A DNA stretch of 11,883 nt from Limisphaerales bacterium (GTDB taxonomy: Bacteria > Verrucomicrobiota > Verrucomicrobiia > Limisphaerales > UBA11358). The position numbers and the translations under genes are program-made. Where the stretch lies: the NCBI GenBank assembly GCA_027451565.1, contig DAIDJC010000077.1, positions 1 through 11,883 of the forward strand, written 5' to 3'. Below are positions 1 through 6,897 of the stretch, piece after piece. Under the pieces are notes generated by a model that worked only from the letters and a program-made list of their open reading frames with translations, made no database searches and had not been told where the DNA came from. Position 1 is the first letter of the stretch. Every line of letters begins with the position of its first letter.

Positions 1-782
1 TGATTGAACTATTGGTGGTCATAGCCATCATAGCCATCCTTGCAAGCCTCCTTTTGCCAGCATTGGCCAAAGCCAAGGAAAAGGCGCAGCGCACCACCTG
101 TCTGAACAACATCAAGGAACTTTTGCTGGCGCATGTCATGTATGGCACGGATTACAATGACAGCATCGCTTTGCCAAATGATTCAGCCACGGACGGTGCA
201 GGTGTTGCTGGATGGCTTTATAAAAACTCCGGGGTCACCCCGGCAGGTTTGAGTGGAGGGGTGCCGGCGGGGATAAGTTGGTTCCTACTTGGGCCTGAGG
301 GCGGTGTTTTTTGGCCTTACGTGCGCGGCAATGGAAACACCACCGGAAAGTCAGTAAACAATATAAGCCCAGATCATCAGGTGCCGGTTGAATGGAAATT
401 ATATCAATGCCCTTTGGATCCGCCTCCCGCCTTTGCCAACCTGTTTAACAGCCGCAATGTCAAGTTTACCAGCTATTGCATGAATTGGGGCGCGGATGAT
501 TTTTCCAGGAACTTGCATCTCAAGATCAGCAGTTTTATTGGATCCTGCTGGTTGCTCTGGGAGAGGGATAACACCACCAACAACCCCAGCGCCAATATTT
601 ACAAGGATGGCACGGGGACAGCCGTCAAGGGTATAGGCACCGTGCACGGCGGCGCGGGGGCAAACATGGGCTACATGGATGGCCATGCCGGTTTTGTGCT
701 CTACAACACCTTTTATACCGAGGCCGCCCAACCATTCAAAAACGACCTTTATATAGCCACTGACACGGCAAATGGACAGTAA
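1..782 (+). CDS. Prepilin-type N-terminal methylation domain protein (pseudopilin-like), 5' truncated by window edge
   Basis: The frame is already open at the first base: bases 1-2 fit the last two bases of a Leu codon, followed by IELLVVIAIIAILASLLLPA. This is the hydrophobic helix of a type IV prepilin/pseudopilin, so the cleavage site and short leader lie just outside the window. A TTG at 12 is inside that helix and is not the start. About 259 residues are visible. The C-terminal third holds GTVHGGAGANMGYMDGH, the H-x-DG signature of the prepilin-like proteins abundant in Planctomycetes and Verrucomicrobia, but with ten residues between His and Asp instead of the usual nine. The family is processed by prepilin peptidase and is thought to sit in the inner membrane with its globular part in the periplasm; the role of most members is unknown. 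It lies 83 bp upstream of a large exported protein on the same strand, so the two may be co-transcribed. Family assignment is firm; function is not. Confidence 0.88.
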   Translation, partial: IELLVVIAIIAILASLLLPALAKAKEKAQRTTCLNNIKELLLAHVMYGTDYNDSIALPNDSATDGAGVAGWLYKNSGVTPAGLSGGVPAGISWFLLGPEGGVFWPYVRGNGNTTGKSVNNISPDHQVPVEWKLYQCPLDPPPAFANLFNSRNVKFTSYCMNWGADDFSRNLHLKISSFIGSCWLLWERDNTTNNPSANIYKDGTGTAVKGIGTVHGGAGANMGYMDGHAGFVLYNTFYTEAAQPFKNDLYIATDTANGQ

Positions 783-865
783 TGACCACACGTCCGTGGG
801 CCAACTTTAGCCACAATATTTCCCTCGAAAACCGTCAAACCTAAACCAAACACAAGTAGCCATAT

Positions 866-3724
866 ATGAAATCTATATACATTCGGGTTCATTCCTGGTT
901 GAAACCTCAACCGAGGTTTATCAAAGTCGTCGGCGCATTTTGCGCCCTGCTCATGGTGCTCTTCACTGCCCGTGCCCAGTTCACGTGGCCTGTTTATGAG
1001 CCTTTCAGTGAATACACAAACACCCCTCTCGACCTCGGTGAAAATGAAACATCAAACTATTGGAACTTCGGGAATGGCTACAACGGGGTTAGTTCCTATG
1101 TCATCACCAACGCTGCGGCTCTGTCTTTTCCAGCGCTTTTTCCGGATCCTTATTCAACCAATCCAATGGGGGTCCAAGAAGTGCCCATCAACACCACCAG
1201 CGCAGACAGGGCCGCTTATTTTAGCCCGCAAACTGCCACTAATGTTTATGTCTCCTTCCTTTTGGATTATCAAAATAATGGCGGCGCCACTGCGGACCGT
1301 TGTGCCTTTAGCTTGATAACAGGAGGCACGTCCACAATCAATGGCGGGGTGGAAGGACAGGTTTTCACGGCTTTGTGGCTGACTCCGGATTACCGGTTGC
1401 AAGTCACCAAAAACTATCAAAGCGATCCCACTGCCTTTTCCGCGGCCACGCCTGTTCTCTCGACAAATGTGACTCATTTGATTGTGATGCGCTACATGCC
1501 GGTTCCAGGCGGATCGGACGAAGTGGATCTTTGGGTGGACCCGACACCTTTTGGGAATAACGCCAGCATTCCTCCGCCAACCATAAGCACCACAACCGGA
1601 CCCAATATTTCCACCTTCGATAGCATGCTTCTGAGCAACCGCAAGCTTTTGAATGGAGTTTACTATATGAACGTCTTTCAAATTGACGAAATCCGGCTGG
1701 ACAACACTTGGGCGGGCGTGACGCCACTGGCCACTCCAGCTCCTGGACCCATTTACGGGGTATCAGGCGGCGGCACGGGTTGCCCTGGTGATGTATTCCC
1801 CATTATTGTCAGCGGCTCTGTGTCCACCAACCAATATTTGCTTTTCACCAATGAAATCTATGCTGGTGTTTCGCTGCCCGGCAATGCCGATGGTTCAGCG
1901 TTAAACATGGGGTCTTATGCCGCCGTTGGCAGTTATTCCGTCTTGGCTACCAATCCTTTGACGGGTTATTCAGGTTGGATGTCCAATAGCCCAAGCATCC
2001 TGGTCCGTCAGGCGCCAGCCATTGTCACGGAACCCATACCTGCCATCACAGCCACCAATAACCGCGCGCAGTTTGTAGTCAGCGCCACAGGCGATGAAAT
2101 CGGTTTTCAATGGTACAAGGATGGCATCGCGCTGACCAATGATTCGCACTTAAGCGGTGCATCCTCAAGCGCACTGGTGATCTGGCCTGCTGCCTTGGCT
2201 GACGAAGGCAATTATTATTGCGACATCACCAATCCATGCAGCGTGGCGCCTTTATACACCACCACCAATTCGCTGACCTTGGATGCGCCCAGCGATCTGA
2301 TCTGGGCTGGGAATGCGTTTAACTTGGAAAACTGGGATATTTCCACCTCCTTCAATTGGAATAGTGGCTCCTCGGTCTTTAATGAAGGTGATAACGTCAC
2401 ATTTGATGACAGCTATCCAGCCAGTCAGTATGGAGCCATCATCAATCTTGAAGGAGTTCTGACACCAAGCATGATCACCTACAGCACTGCCCAACAATTG
2501 GGATTTGCAGGTAGCGGAACCATTGCCGGTACGGGTGAGTTGCTCATAACCGGGGCGGGACGTTTGGTCATCAGCAACACCTATGGCTCTTATTTGTCAA
2601 ACCCCTATTCCGGAGGCACGGTCATTAGCAATGGAGCGGTTTACATCCAAAGCTGGACCAGTTTGGGAACAGGGCCCATCACGCTGGCCGGCGGAACGCT
2701 TGAGACCAAACTCAAAGGCAACAATGGTAAAGGACTGAACAATACCATCTATGTCACGGGCAACAGCGTCTGGCAGACAGACCAACCCGGAGAACAGTCC
2801 GCATCCCTTATGGCTCCTCTGATTGGCAGCGCCGGGACCACCATGACCTTCTCCAATAACAGCACAAGCACTCATGGACCAAACTGGGTGTATTTGAATG
2901 CGCCATCAACCAATGACTCGGCCATCATTCTTTCCTGCATGGAAACGAACCTTACCGGTGAATATTTATACATGGACCCGGGATCCGGCGCCCAAGTGTA
3001 TAATGCGCCCATCACCGAAGGGTCCACCAACACCGGCGGGGTGGCAATGGTTGGAAAAGGGGCAGCCTATCTGAATGCCGCCAATGATTACAGCCTTGGC
3101 ACCCTCGTCAGCGCGGGCATGCTTGCCGGCAGTGGAAGCGTCAATGGTTCGGTCACGGAAGGCTCCGGTGGAACATTGGGTGGCGGATCCCAAACTTCCA
3201 TCGGCACCTTCACGGTCAATGGAAATATTACCATGAGTGGAAATGTTTATGTGCGGGTGGATAAATCCCAAACCCAACACAACGATGAGATAGCTGCAAC
3301 CGGTGTAATCACCAACAGTGGTGCGGGCGTTTTGACAATCACCAATCTGAATCCCTCCGCACCGTTTGTGGCAGGGGACAACTTGCAGATATTCAACAGC
3401 GCTGTGAGCAACGGCCTGGCCATGACCGTGACTGGCAGTGGAGTAATCTGGTCCAATAACCTTGCCCTCAATGGTTCAGTGCAGGTTTATTCCGTGATTC
3501 CCAATTACTCAACGAACCTGAGTTACTCTGTGAATGGTTCAACCTTGAACATTTCCTGGCCAGCCACACATTTGGGTTGGATCTTACAGCAACAAACCAA
3601 TGCGTTGACCGTGGGCATTTCCACAAATTGGGTGGATATCCAAGGCACAGCCAATGGCACCAGCTTGGCTGTGGGCATCAACACGAACACACCCGCGGCA
3701 TTCTATCGCTTGCGCCATCCATAA
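866..3724 (+). CDS. Large exported protein with Ig-like domain and autotransporter-associated beta-strand repeats
   Basis: 952 residues. A long signal peptide (basic n-region to about residue 20, hydrophobic VVGAFCALLMVLF, cleavage expected after ARA at 35-37) sends it across the inner membrane. Residues about 38-290 form a beta-rich, Asn/Thr/Ser-rich region with a lectin/LamG-like look (inferred). Residues about 384-474 are an Ig-like domain, with the core Trp in QWYKDG and the D-E-G-N-Y-Y-C motif near 450. Residues about 549-615 and 730-850 have Gly/Thr/Asn-rich strands such as NPYSGGTVISNGAV, typical of autotransporter-associated beta-strand (PATR-like) repeats. The last 70 residues (NISWPATHLGW ... 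AAFYRLRHP) match a tail I recognise from many verrucomicrobial exported proteins, perhaps a sorting or anchoring module. No autotransporter beta-barrel, catalytic motif or LPXTG follows. The ATG has no good Shine-Dalgarno but gives a complete signal peptide. Likely a surface or extracellular adhesion/matrix protein; exact role unknown. Confidence 0.85.
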   Translation: MKSIYIRVHSWLKPQPRFIKVVGAFCALLMVLFTARAQFTWPVYEPFSEYTNTPLDLGENETSNYWNFGNGYNGVSSYVITNAAALSFPALFPDPYSTNPMGVQEVPINTTSADRAAYFSPQTATNVYVSFLLDYQNNGGATADRCAFSLITGGTSTINGGVEGQVFTALWLTPDYRLQVTKNYQSDPTAFSAATPVLSTNVTHLIVMRYMPVPGGSDEVDLWVDPTPFGNNASIPPPTISTTTGPNISTFDSMLLSNRKLLNGVYYMNVFQIDEIRLDNTWAGVTPLATPAPGPIYGVSGGGTGCPGDVFPIIVSGSVSTNQYLLFTNEIYAGVSLPGNADGSALNMGSYAAVGSYSVLATNPLTGYSGWMSNSPSILVRQAPAIVTEPIPAITATNNRAQFVVSATGDEIGFQWYKDGIALTNDSHLSGASSSALVIWPAALADEGNYYCDITNPCSVAPLYTTTNSLTLDAPSDLIWAGNAFNLENWDISTSFNWNSGSSVFNEGDNVTFDDSYPASQYGAIINLEGVLTPSMITYSTAQQLGFAGSGTIAGTGELLITGAGRLVISNTYGSYLSNPYSGGTVISNGAVYIQSWTSLGTGPITLAGGTLETKLKGNNGKGLNNTIYVTGNSVWQTDQPGEQSASLMAPLIGSAGTTMTFSNNSTSTHGPNWVYLNAPSTNDSAIILSCMETNLTGEYLYMDPGSGAQVYNAPITEGSTNTGGVAMVGKGAAYLNAANDYSLGTLVSAGMLAGSGSVNGSVTEGSGGTLGGGSQTSIGTFTVNGNITMSGNVYVRVDKSQTQHNDEIAATGVITNSGAGVLTITNLNPSAPFVAGDNLQIFNSAVSNGLAMTVTGSGVIWSNNLALNGSVQVYSVIPNYSTNLSYSVNGSTLNISWPATHLGWILQQQTNALTVGISTNWVDIQGTANGTSLAVGINTNTPAAFYRLRHP

Positions 3725-3731
3725 CGCTGAA

Positions 3732-3767
3732 ATGCAAGCCGGCCTGCAAGCGCGGGCCGGCTTGCAT
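3732..3767 (+). terminator. Strong hairpin after the large exported protein gene
   Basis: Arms 3732-3747 and 3752-3767 pair over 16 positions with one G-U and a 4-base loop. The outer 13 bp (ATGCAAGCCGGCC) are perfect. It begins 8 bp after the stop codon and is followed by only a short T-run (TTTT at 3775-3778), so it is a probable but not textbook rho-independent terminator. It may also protect the 3' end of the mRNA. Confidence 0.55.
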
Positions 3768-3837
3768 GGCCCACTTTTCATGGCTGCCGATTTGAAACAT
3801 TCACCGCCGGACTCATATCCGGACCGGGAAGCTGGGG

Positions 3838-4395
3838 GTGGGGGCTGACGTCATGAGAAGACGTCGAATCAACAACAACGGTGCAGGGGTGATCAATCCC
3901 TGCACCGTTTTGCGGGTTGTTAACGAAATATTTGAAACTGACTGCCTGGATTCAGATGCAGTGGATGTGTCTGCCACTTGGCAGGTGATCGCGGAGGAGT
4001 TGAGCGGCTATCAGGACTGCGCCTTGACCCTGGCCTTATGGAATCAAGAAAGCATGCCGGTCCGCGAAGTCGCCAGGCTGCTGGGTGTATCGAGGGAAAG
4101 AATATACCAGAAACATGCCCACGCCCTGCGCAAGTTGCGTGAACCAGGTTGCCTCCGACGAATTCAAAACTCCATCGTAGGCTGGCCTAATCTATTCAGA
4201 AACCCACCCCTGGCCTCCTTGACTAGGACCCAGCCTTGGGGCATGTCAGGCTCATATCGGAGGAGAAATTCCAAGCCCGATTGGATGGAGAATTCTCCGT
4301 CCAGCCGGATTTTTCCTCCTTCCAATCCGTGGCATGAAAGCGTTCAACATCCAATCCCTGCAAAACCGCACCGCGTGGCTGGGAGCAGCCGATGA
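3838..4395 (+). CDS. Orphan sigma-70 region 4-like HTH protein, doubtful ends
   Basis: The frame encodes up to 185 residues. Residues about 55-104 resemble region 4 of a sigma-70 factor: a helix (CALTLALWNQESM), then VREVARLLGVSRERIYQK and AHALRKLREP, close to the GVSRERVRQIEARALRKLR of principal sigma factors. Region 4.2 contacts the -35 element in real sigma factors. Nothing resembling regions 2 or 3 is present, so this cannot be a complete sigma factor; it may be a stand-alone DNA-binding protein, an RNA polymerase accessory protein or a remnant. Start is uncertain: GTG 3838, ATG 3853 or GTG 3889, none with a good Shine-Dalgarno, and a terminator-like hairpin (3877-3909) lies in the 5' part. 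After about residue 112 the translation is Pro/Ser/Arg-rich and covers palindromic DNA, so the natural end may be earlier or broken. I trust the HTH segment (about 4000-4170), not the ends. Confidence 0.42.
   Translation: MGADVMRRRRINNNGAGVINPCTVLRVVNEIFETDCLDSDAVDVSATWQVIAEELSGYQDCALTLALWNQESMPVREVARLLGVSRERIYQKHAHALRKLREPGCLRRIQNSIVGWPNLFRNPPLASLTRTQPWGMSGSYRRRNSKPDWMENSPSSRIFPPSNPWHESVQHPIPAKPHRVAGSSR
3877..3909 (+). terminator. Terminator-like 12-bp hairpin near the 5' end of the region-4-like frame
   Basis: Perfect arms AACGGTGCAGGG (3877-3888) and CCCTGCACCGTT (3898-3909) enclose a 9-base loop. An A-rich stretch precedes it, and the right arm runs into TTTT (3908-3911), so it has the shape of a short, possibly bidirectional, rho-independent terminator. 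Inside a real coding sequence this would be odd; it could equally be a leader attenuator if the gene starts downstream. Confidence 0.45.
4283..4302. repeat. 20-bp near-perfect palindrome centred on GAATTC
   Basis: GGATGGAGAATTCTCCGTCC reads the same on both strands except for one mismatched pair (T4286 with G4299). It is flanked by further partial complementarity: AGGAGGA near 4258-4264 with TCCTCCT at 4314-4320, and GATTGGA at 4279-4285 with TCCAATC at 4321-4327. Together these could fold about 4258-4327 into a branched or extended hairpin. Function unknown. Confidence 0.5.
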
Positions 4396-4860
4396 ATTTG
4401 GGTTGGAAATGGGATATCTTTCCAATTCCACATTTCAAAACGAATCAGAACAGGGCAAGCAAGATTATTCCTAAACCAAACGATTGGCTTGATTTCAGGG
4501 GGTTGACGGCCTGTTGTTTTCAACCCGAAAAGCAAAATGGAAAGGGTCAAGGTGCGGCAAGATGCTGGATCGGAAATGCTTTGGAAAAATTGAAACCATA
4601 CCCGAAGCAGTCTGGTGATATTGTTCCAAAGAGTTTGTCCAAAGTTGATTGGCGCAGATTGGCCTTTTGAATTTCGTTTTTCGACTTGAATTAAACGGTA
4701 TCCACGTCTGGAACCCCGTCCAAGGAGGGATAGGTTCCTGGGAAATTGGCTTTTTTGAGTCATATTTGGGCCCATGCTGATAACTGCCAGTTGTCGAAGG
4801 CTTTTTCAATGGTTCGCCGGCTTTGCGGACGTATTACAAATGAGTTATGACGGGGTCGGG
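4396..4860. other. About 465 bp without a convincing gene
   Basis: Reading frames exist on both strands here, but none shows a recognisable family, plausible composition or ribosome binding site. The DNA is more A/T-rich than its surroundings. A T-run (TTTTTT, 4751-4756) lies about 20-25 bp after an imperfect inverted repeat (CTGGAACC at 4709-4716 with GGTTCCTG at 4733-4740), which might be a weak plus-strand terminator. No clear terminator is seen just past the mntH stop codon at 4861. Confidence 0.55.
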
Positions 4861-6276
4861 TTATTTTCCCTGAAAGACCTGCATTGCCTGGCGGAAGGTG
4901 TCTGGCAGGCCCCAGAGGTCAAAAGCGGTGATGATCAAGGCGGAGCACCAACCCATAATCATCAGAGGCAGGCCTAATTTCCATTGTCCCATCCGGCGGC
5001 GGGAACAGGCAAAATACAAAAGTGGGAACATGGCGAAAGGCAGTTGCAATGCCAGAATCACCTGGCTGAAGACCAGAAGGTCGTTCACATTGCCAGCCCC
5101 ATGGATTCCAACAAAGAGGGCCGTGGGAAGAATGGCCAGGGATCGGGTGAGCAAACGTCGTTTCCAAGGGGCAATTTTCCAATGCATGAAGCCTTCCATA
5201 ACCACCTGGCCTGCCATCGTCCCCACGATGGTGGCGCTTTGCCCGCTGGCAAGCAAAGCCACCGCAAAAATGGTTCCCGCAGCAGCCGTGCCAAGGAGGG
5301 GGGCAAGGGTCAGGTAGGCCGCCTGAATCCAATCCGTCTGGTCGTTGAATTGTTGAATGCTTCCATCAGGCAATGGAATCCCGGTTTTTCCAAAAAAGAC
5401 AATCGCCGCAAGAATCAAAATCGCCGCATTTACAAGGAATGCCGCGGAGAGGTTGGTCACCACATCCAGGGAATTGAACCGGATGGCCTGGCGGATGGAA
5501 TTATCGTCGTTTTGAATCTGGCGGCTTTGGACCAGAGCCGGGTGCAGATACAGGACATGGGGCATGACCGTGGCGCCGATGATGCCGATGGCAACATAGA
5601 TCATGGTTGGAGAATCCAGGCGCGGGGTGAACAGGGAACGGGCAATTTCACCAAAACCCGGATGGGTCTGGGGCAGAACGAAGATTTCCAGGAAAAAACA
5701 GGCGGCAATCGTCAAAACCAGCAGCAAGATGACAGCCTCGATGGAACGCATTCCCAGCCTTTGCATTCCCAGCAAAAGCAGGACATCTGCACCGGTGATC
5801 AAAACACCCCAGAAAACGGGTATATGAAAAAGCATGGTCAGGGCGATGGCCCCGCCGAGGACTTCGGCCATGTCACAGGCGATGATGGCCACCTCCGCCA
5901 TCAGCCAATTTGGCATGCGCGTCCAGCGCGGGAGCCAGTCGTGGCTGCATTGTGCCAGGTCGCGTCCAGTGGCCACGCCTACTCGGGCGGCGATGACTTG
6001 CAGGACCATCGCCATCAGGCTCGCCAGGGCCACCACCCAGAGCAGCCGGTATTTGAATTGTCCACCCGCCTGCAGGTCGGTTCCCCAATTGCCAGGATCC
6101 ATGTAGGCCACGCTCACCAGGGCGGCGGGCCCGGCAAAGGCGCGAAACTGGCGCCAAAAACCCGCCTGCCAATGAGGCACACGCACCGTGTGATGAATCC
6201 CTTCCAAGGACACCGGACCCACCCGCGGTGGATTGGCTGGTGCCGGAACGGGCAAACTGGATGGAGCGGTCTTCAT
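4861..6276 (-). CDS. mntH: Nramp-family divalent metal (Mn2+/Fe2+) : proton symporter MntH
   Basis: Inner-membrane importer of Mn2+ (and Fe2+) driven by protons. From ATG 6276 the product has 471 residues; a TTG at 6297 would add seven, and neither start has a clear Shine-Dalgarno. TM1 carries the metal-binding DPGN motif (Asp60 to Asn63) in AYMDPGNWGTDL. TM6 carries GATVMPHVLYLHP, in which the Ala and Met of A-x-x-M complete the Nramp metal site. The usual MPHNLYLHS is altered (N to V, S to P) while His is kept. Some ten or eleven hydrophobic spans are visible, and length is close to the family norm, with a Pro-rich cytoplasmic N-terminus of about 35 residues before the conserved core. It is divergent from mntR across about 140 bp with two palindromic operators, so Mn-dependent repression by MntR is expected. 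The Mn preference is inferred from this pairing. Confidence 0.95.
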   Translation of the reverse strand: MKTAPSSLPVPAPANPPRVGPVSLEGIHHTVRVPHWQAGFWRQFRAFAGPAALVSVAYMDPGNWGTDLQAGGQFKYRLLWVVALASLMAMVLQVIAARVGVATGRDLAQCSHDWLPRWTRMPNWLMAEVAIIACDMAEVLGGAIALTMLFHIPVFWGVLITGADVLLLLGMQRLGMRSIEAVILLLVLTIAACFFLEIFVLPQTHPGFGEIARSLFTPRLDSPTMIYVAIGIIGATVMPHVLYLHPALVQSRQIQNDDNSIRQAIRFNSLDVVTNLSAAFLVNAAILILAAIVFFGKTGIPLPDGSIQQFNDQTDWIQAAYLTLAPLLGTAAAGTIFAVALLASGQSATIVGTMAGQVVMEGFMHWKIAPWKRRLLTRSLAILPTALFVGIHGAGNVNDLLVFSQVILALQLPFAMFPLLYFACSRRRMGQWKLGLPLMIMGWCSALIITAFDLWGLPDTFRQAMQVFQGK

Positions 6277-6315
6277 GGCTGCCGGTTGCGTTCTCAAGGC
6301 GCCGCCTTTTAATTA

Positions 6316-6331
6316 TGTAACCCATGCTACA
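6316..6331. promoter_or_regulatory. Putative MntR operator 1 (mntH-proximal)
   Basis: TGTAACCCATGCTACA is an imperfect 16-bp palindrome of the form TGTARC-N4-GCTACA. It is the same motif as the site at 6359-6374, with centres 43 bp apart, about four helical turns. It lies 40 bp upstream of the mntH ATG and overlaps the candidate -10 of that gene, where a bound repressor would block RNA polymerase. Assignment to MntR is inferred from position and symmetry. Confidence 0.65.
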
Positions 6332-6351
6332 AAAGGCGGGGTGGGCGTCAA
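6324..6351 (-). promoter_or_regulatory. Candidate mntH promoter
   Basis: Read on the minus strand, TTGACG (6351-6346), a 16-bp spacer and TAGCAT (6329-6324) form a plausible though weak sigma-70-type promoter. The -10 lies inside operator 1 and operator 2 lies just upstream of the -35, a good layout for repression. The match is modest, and promoter consensus in this phylum is poorly known. Confidence 0.35.
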
Positions 6352-6358
6352 TTCAAAA

Positions 6359-6374
6359 TGTAGCGTCTGCTACA
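6359..6374. promoter_or_regulatory. Putative MntR operator 2 (mntR-proximal)
   Basis: TGTAGCGTCTGCTACA has perfect 6-bp arms (TGTAGC / GCTACA) around four bases, 43 bp upstream of the mntR start codon. With the site at 6316-6331 it gives the shared consensus TGTARC-N4-GCTACA. Its place suggests autoregulation of mntR as well as upstream repression of mntH. Confidence 0.7.
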
Positions 6375-6417
6375 AATTTCTGGACAATCGTCCGGCTTGG
6401 GTCTTCAATGAGGCATC

Positions 6418-6897
6418 ATGCCTCGTTTATTCCATGCCGTCCCAAAGGCCGAAGTCCGGCGCGCCGAGGGAATGCGCCGGTCCCGACGGGACCGCGCGCT
6501 GGAGGTGGCCCAGGATTATGTGGAGGCCATAGCCGAACTGGCCGGGCAACAGGAAAGGGTTCGGGTGGTGGACCTGGCGAGGCGCATGGGAGTGACTCAT
6601 GTGACCGTAAACCGCACCATTGGCCGCCTGCAAACGGCTGGCTATGTGACCATGGAACCCTACCAGTCCATTTTTTTGACCCAGTCCGGTTGGAAAATGG
6701 CCCGGGAATGCAAGCAACGTCATGAAACCGTGGTGGCGTTTTTGCGGTGGTTGGGGGTTTCTGAAAAAGCAGCAGAATTGGATGCCGAGGGGATTGAGCA
6801 TCATGTCAGCCGCGAAACCCTTTCGGTTTTTCGCGCCGTGCTGTGCGGCAGGGCCTTCCCAAGCGGATTAAAGGAGGCGGTTGAAGGCTTCGAATGA
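6418..6897 (+). CDS. mntR: Manganese-dependent transcriptional regulator MntR (DtxR/MntR family)
   Basis: 159 residues. A basic N-terminal extension of about 30 residues, as in enterobacterial MntR, precedes a winged helix-turn-helix (recognition region about 47-88, RVVDLARRMGVTHVTVNRTI) and a helical dimerisation and metal-binding domain. The six Mn2+ ligands known from Bacillus MntR (Asp8, Glu11, His77, Glu99, Glu102, His103) are present with identical spacing as Asp33, Glu36, His102, Glu124, Glu127 and His128. The Asp/Glu pair is what separates MntR from iron-sensing DtxR/IdeR. There is no SH3-like third domain, again as in MntR. With Mn2+ bound it should repress mntH, which is divergently oriented. 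TGAGG (6409-6413) lies four bases before the ATG; a second ATG at 6472 would still keep all ligands. Its 3' end overlaps the converging BioF-like gene by 30 bp. Confidence 0.95.
   Translation: MPRLFHAVPKAEVRRAEGMRRSRRDRALEVAQDYVEAIAELAGQQERVRVVDLARRMGVTHVTVNRTIGRLQTAGYVTMEPYQSIFLTQSGWKMARECKQRHETVVAFLRWLGVSEKAAELDAEGIEHHVSRETLSVFRAVLCGRAFPSGLKEAVEGFE

Noticed and set aside
866..3724. Classical type V autotransporter
   Set aside because: Strand repeats are present but there is no C-terminal beta-barrel domain or terminal aromatic motif of the usual kind.
4344..4809. Overlapping frames of 92-143 residues on both strands between the region-4-like frame and mntH
   Set aside because: They conflict with each other, show no family features and have Trp/Pro/Lys-rich translations typical of non-coding DNA.
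4984..6312. 442-residue open frame on the plus strand opposite mntH
   Set aside because: It is antisense to a clear Nramp gene, is rich in Gly/His/Gln/Arg with no hydrophobic or domain pattern, and is best explained as a codon-bias shadow.
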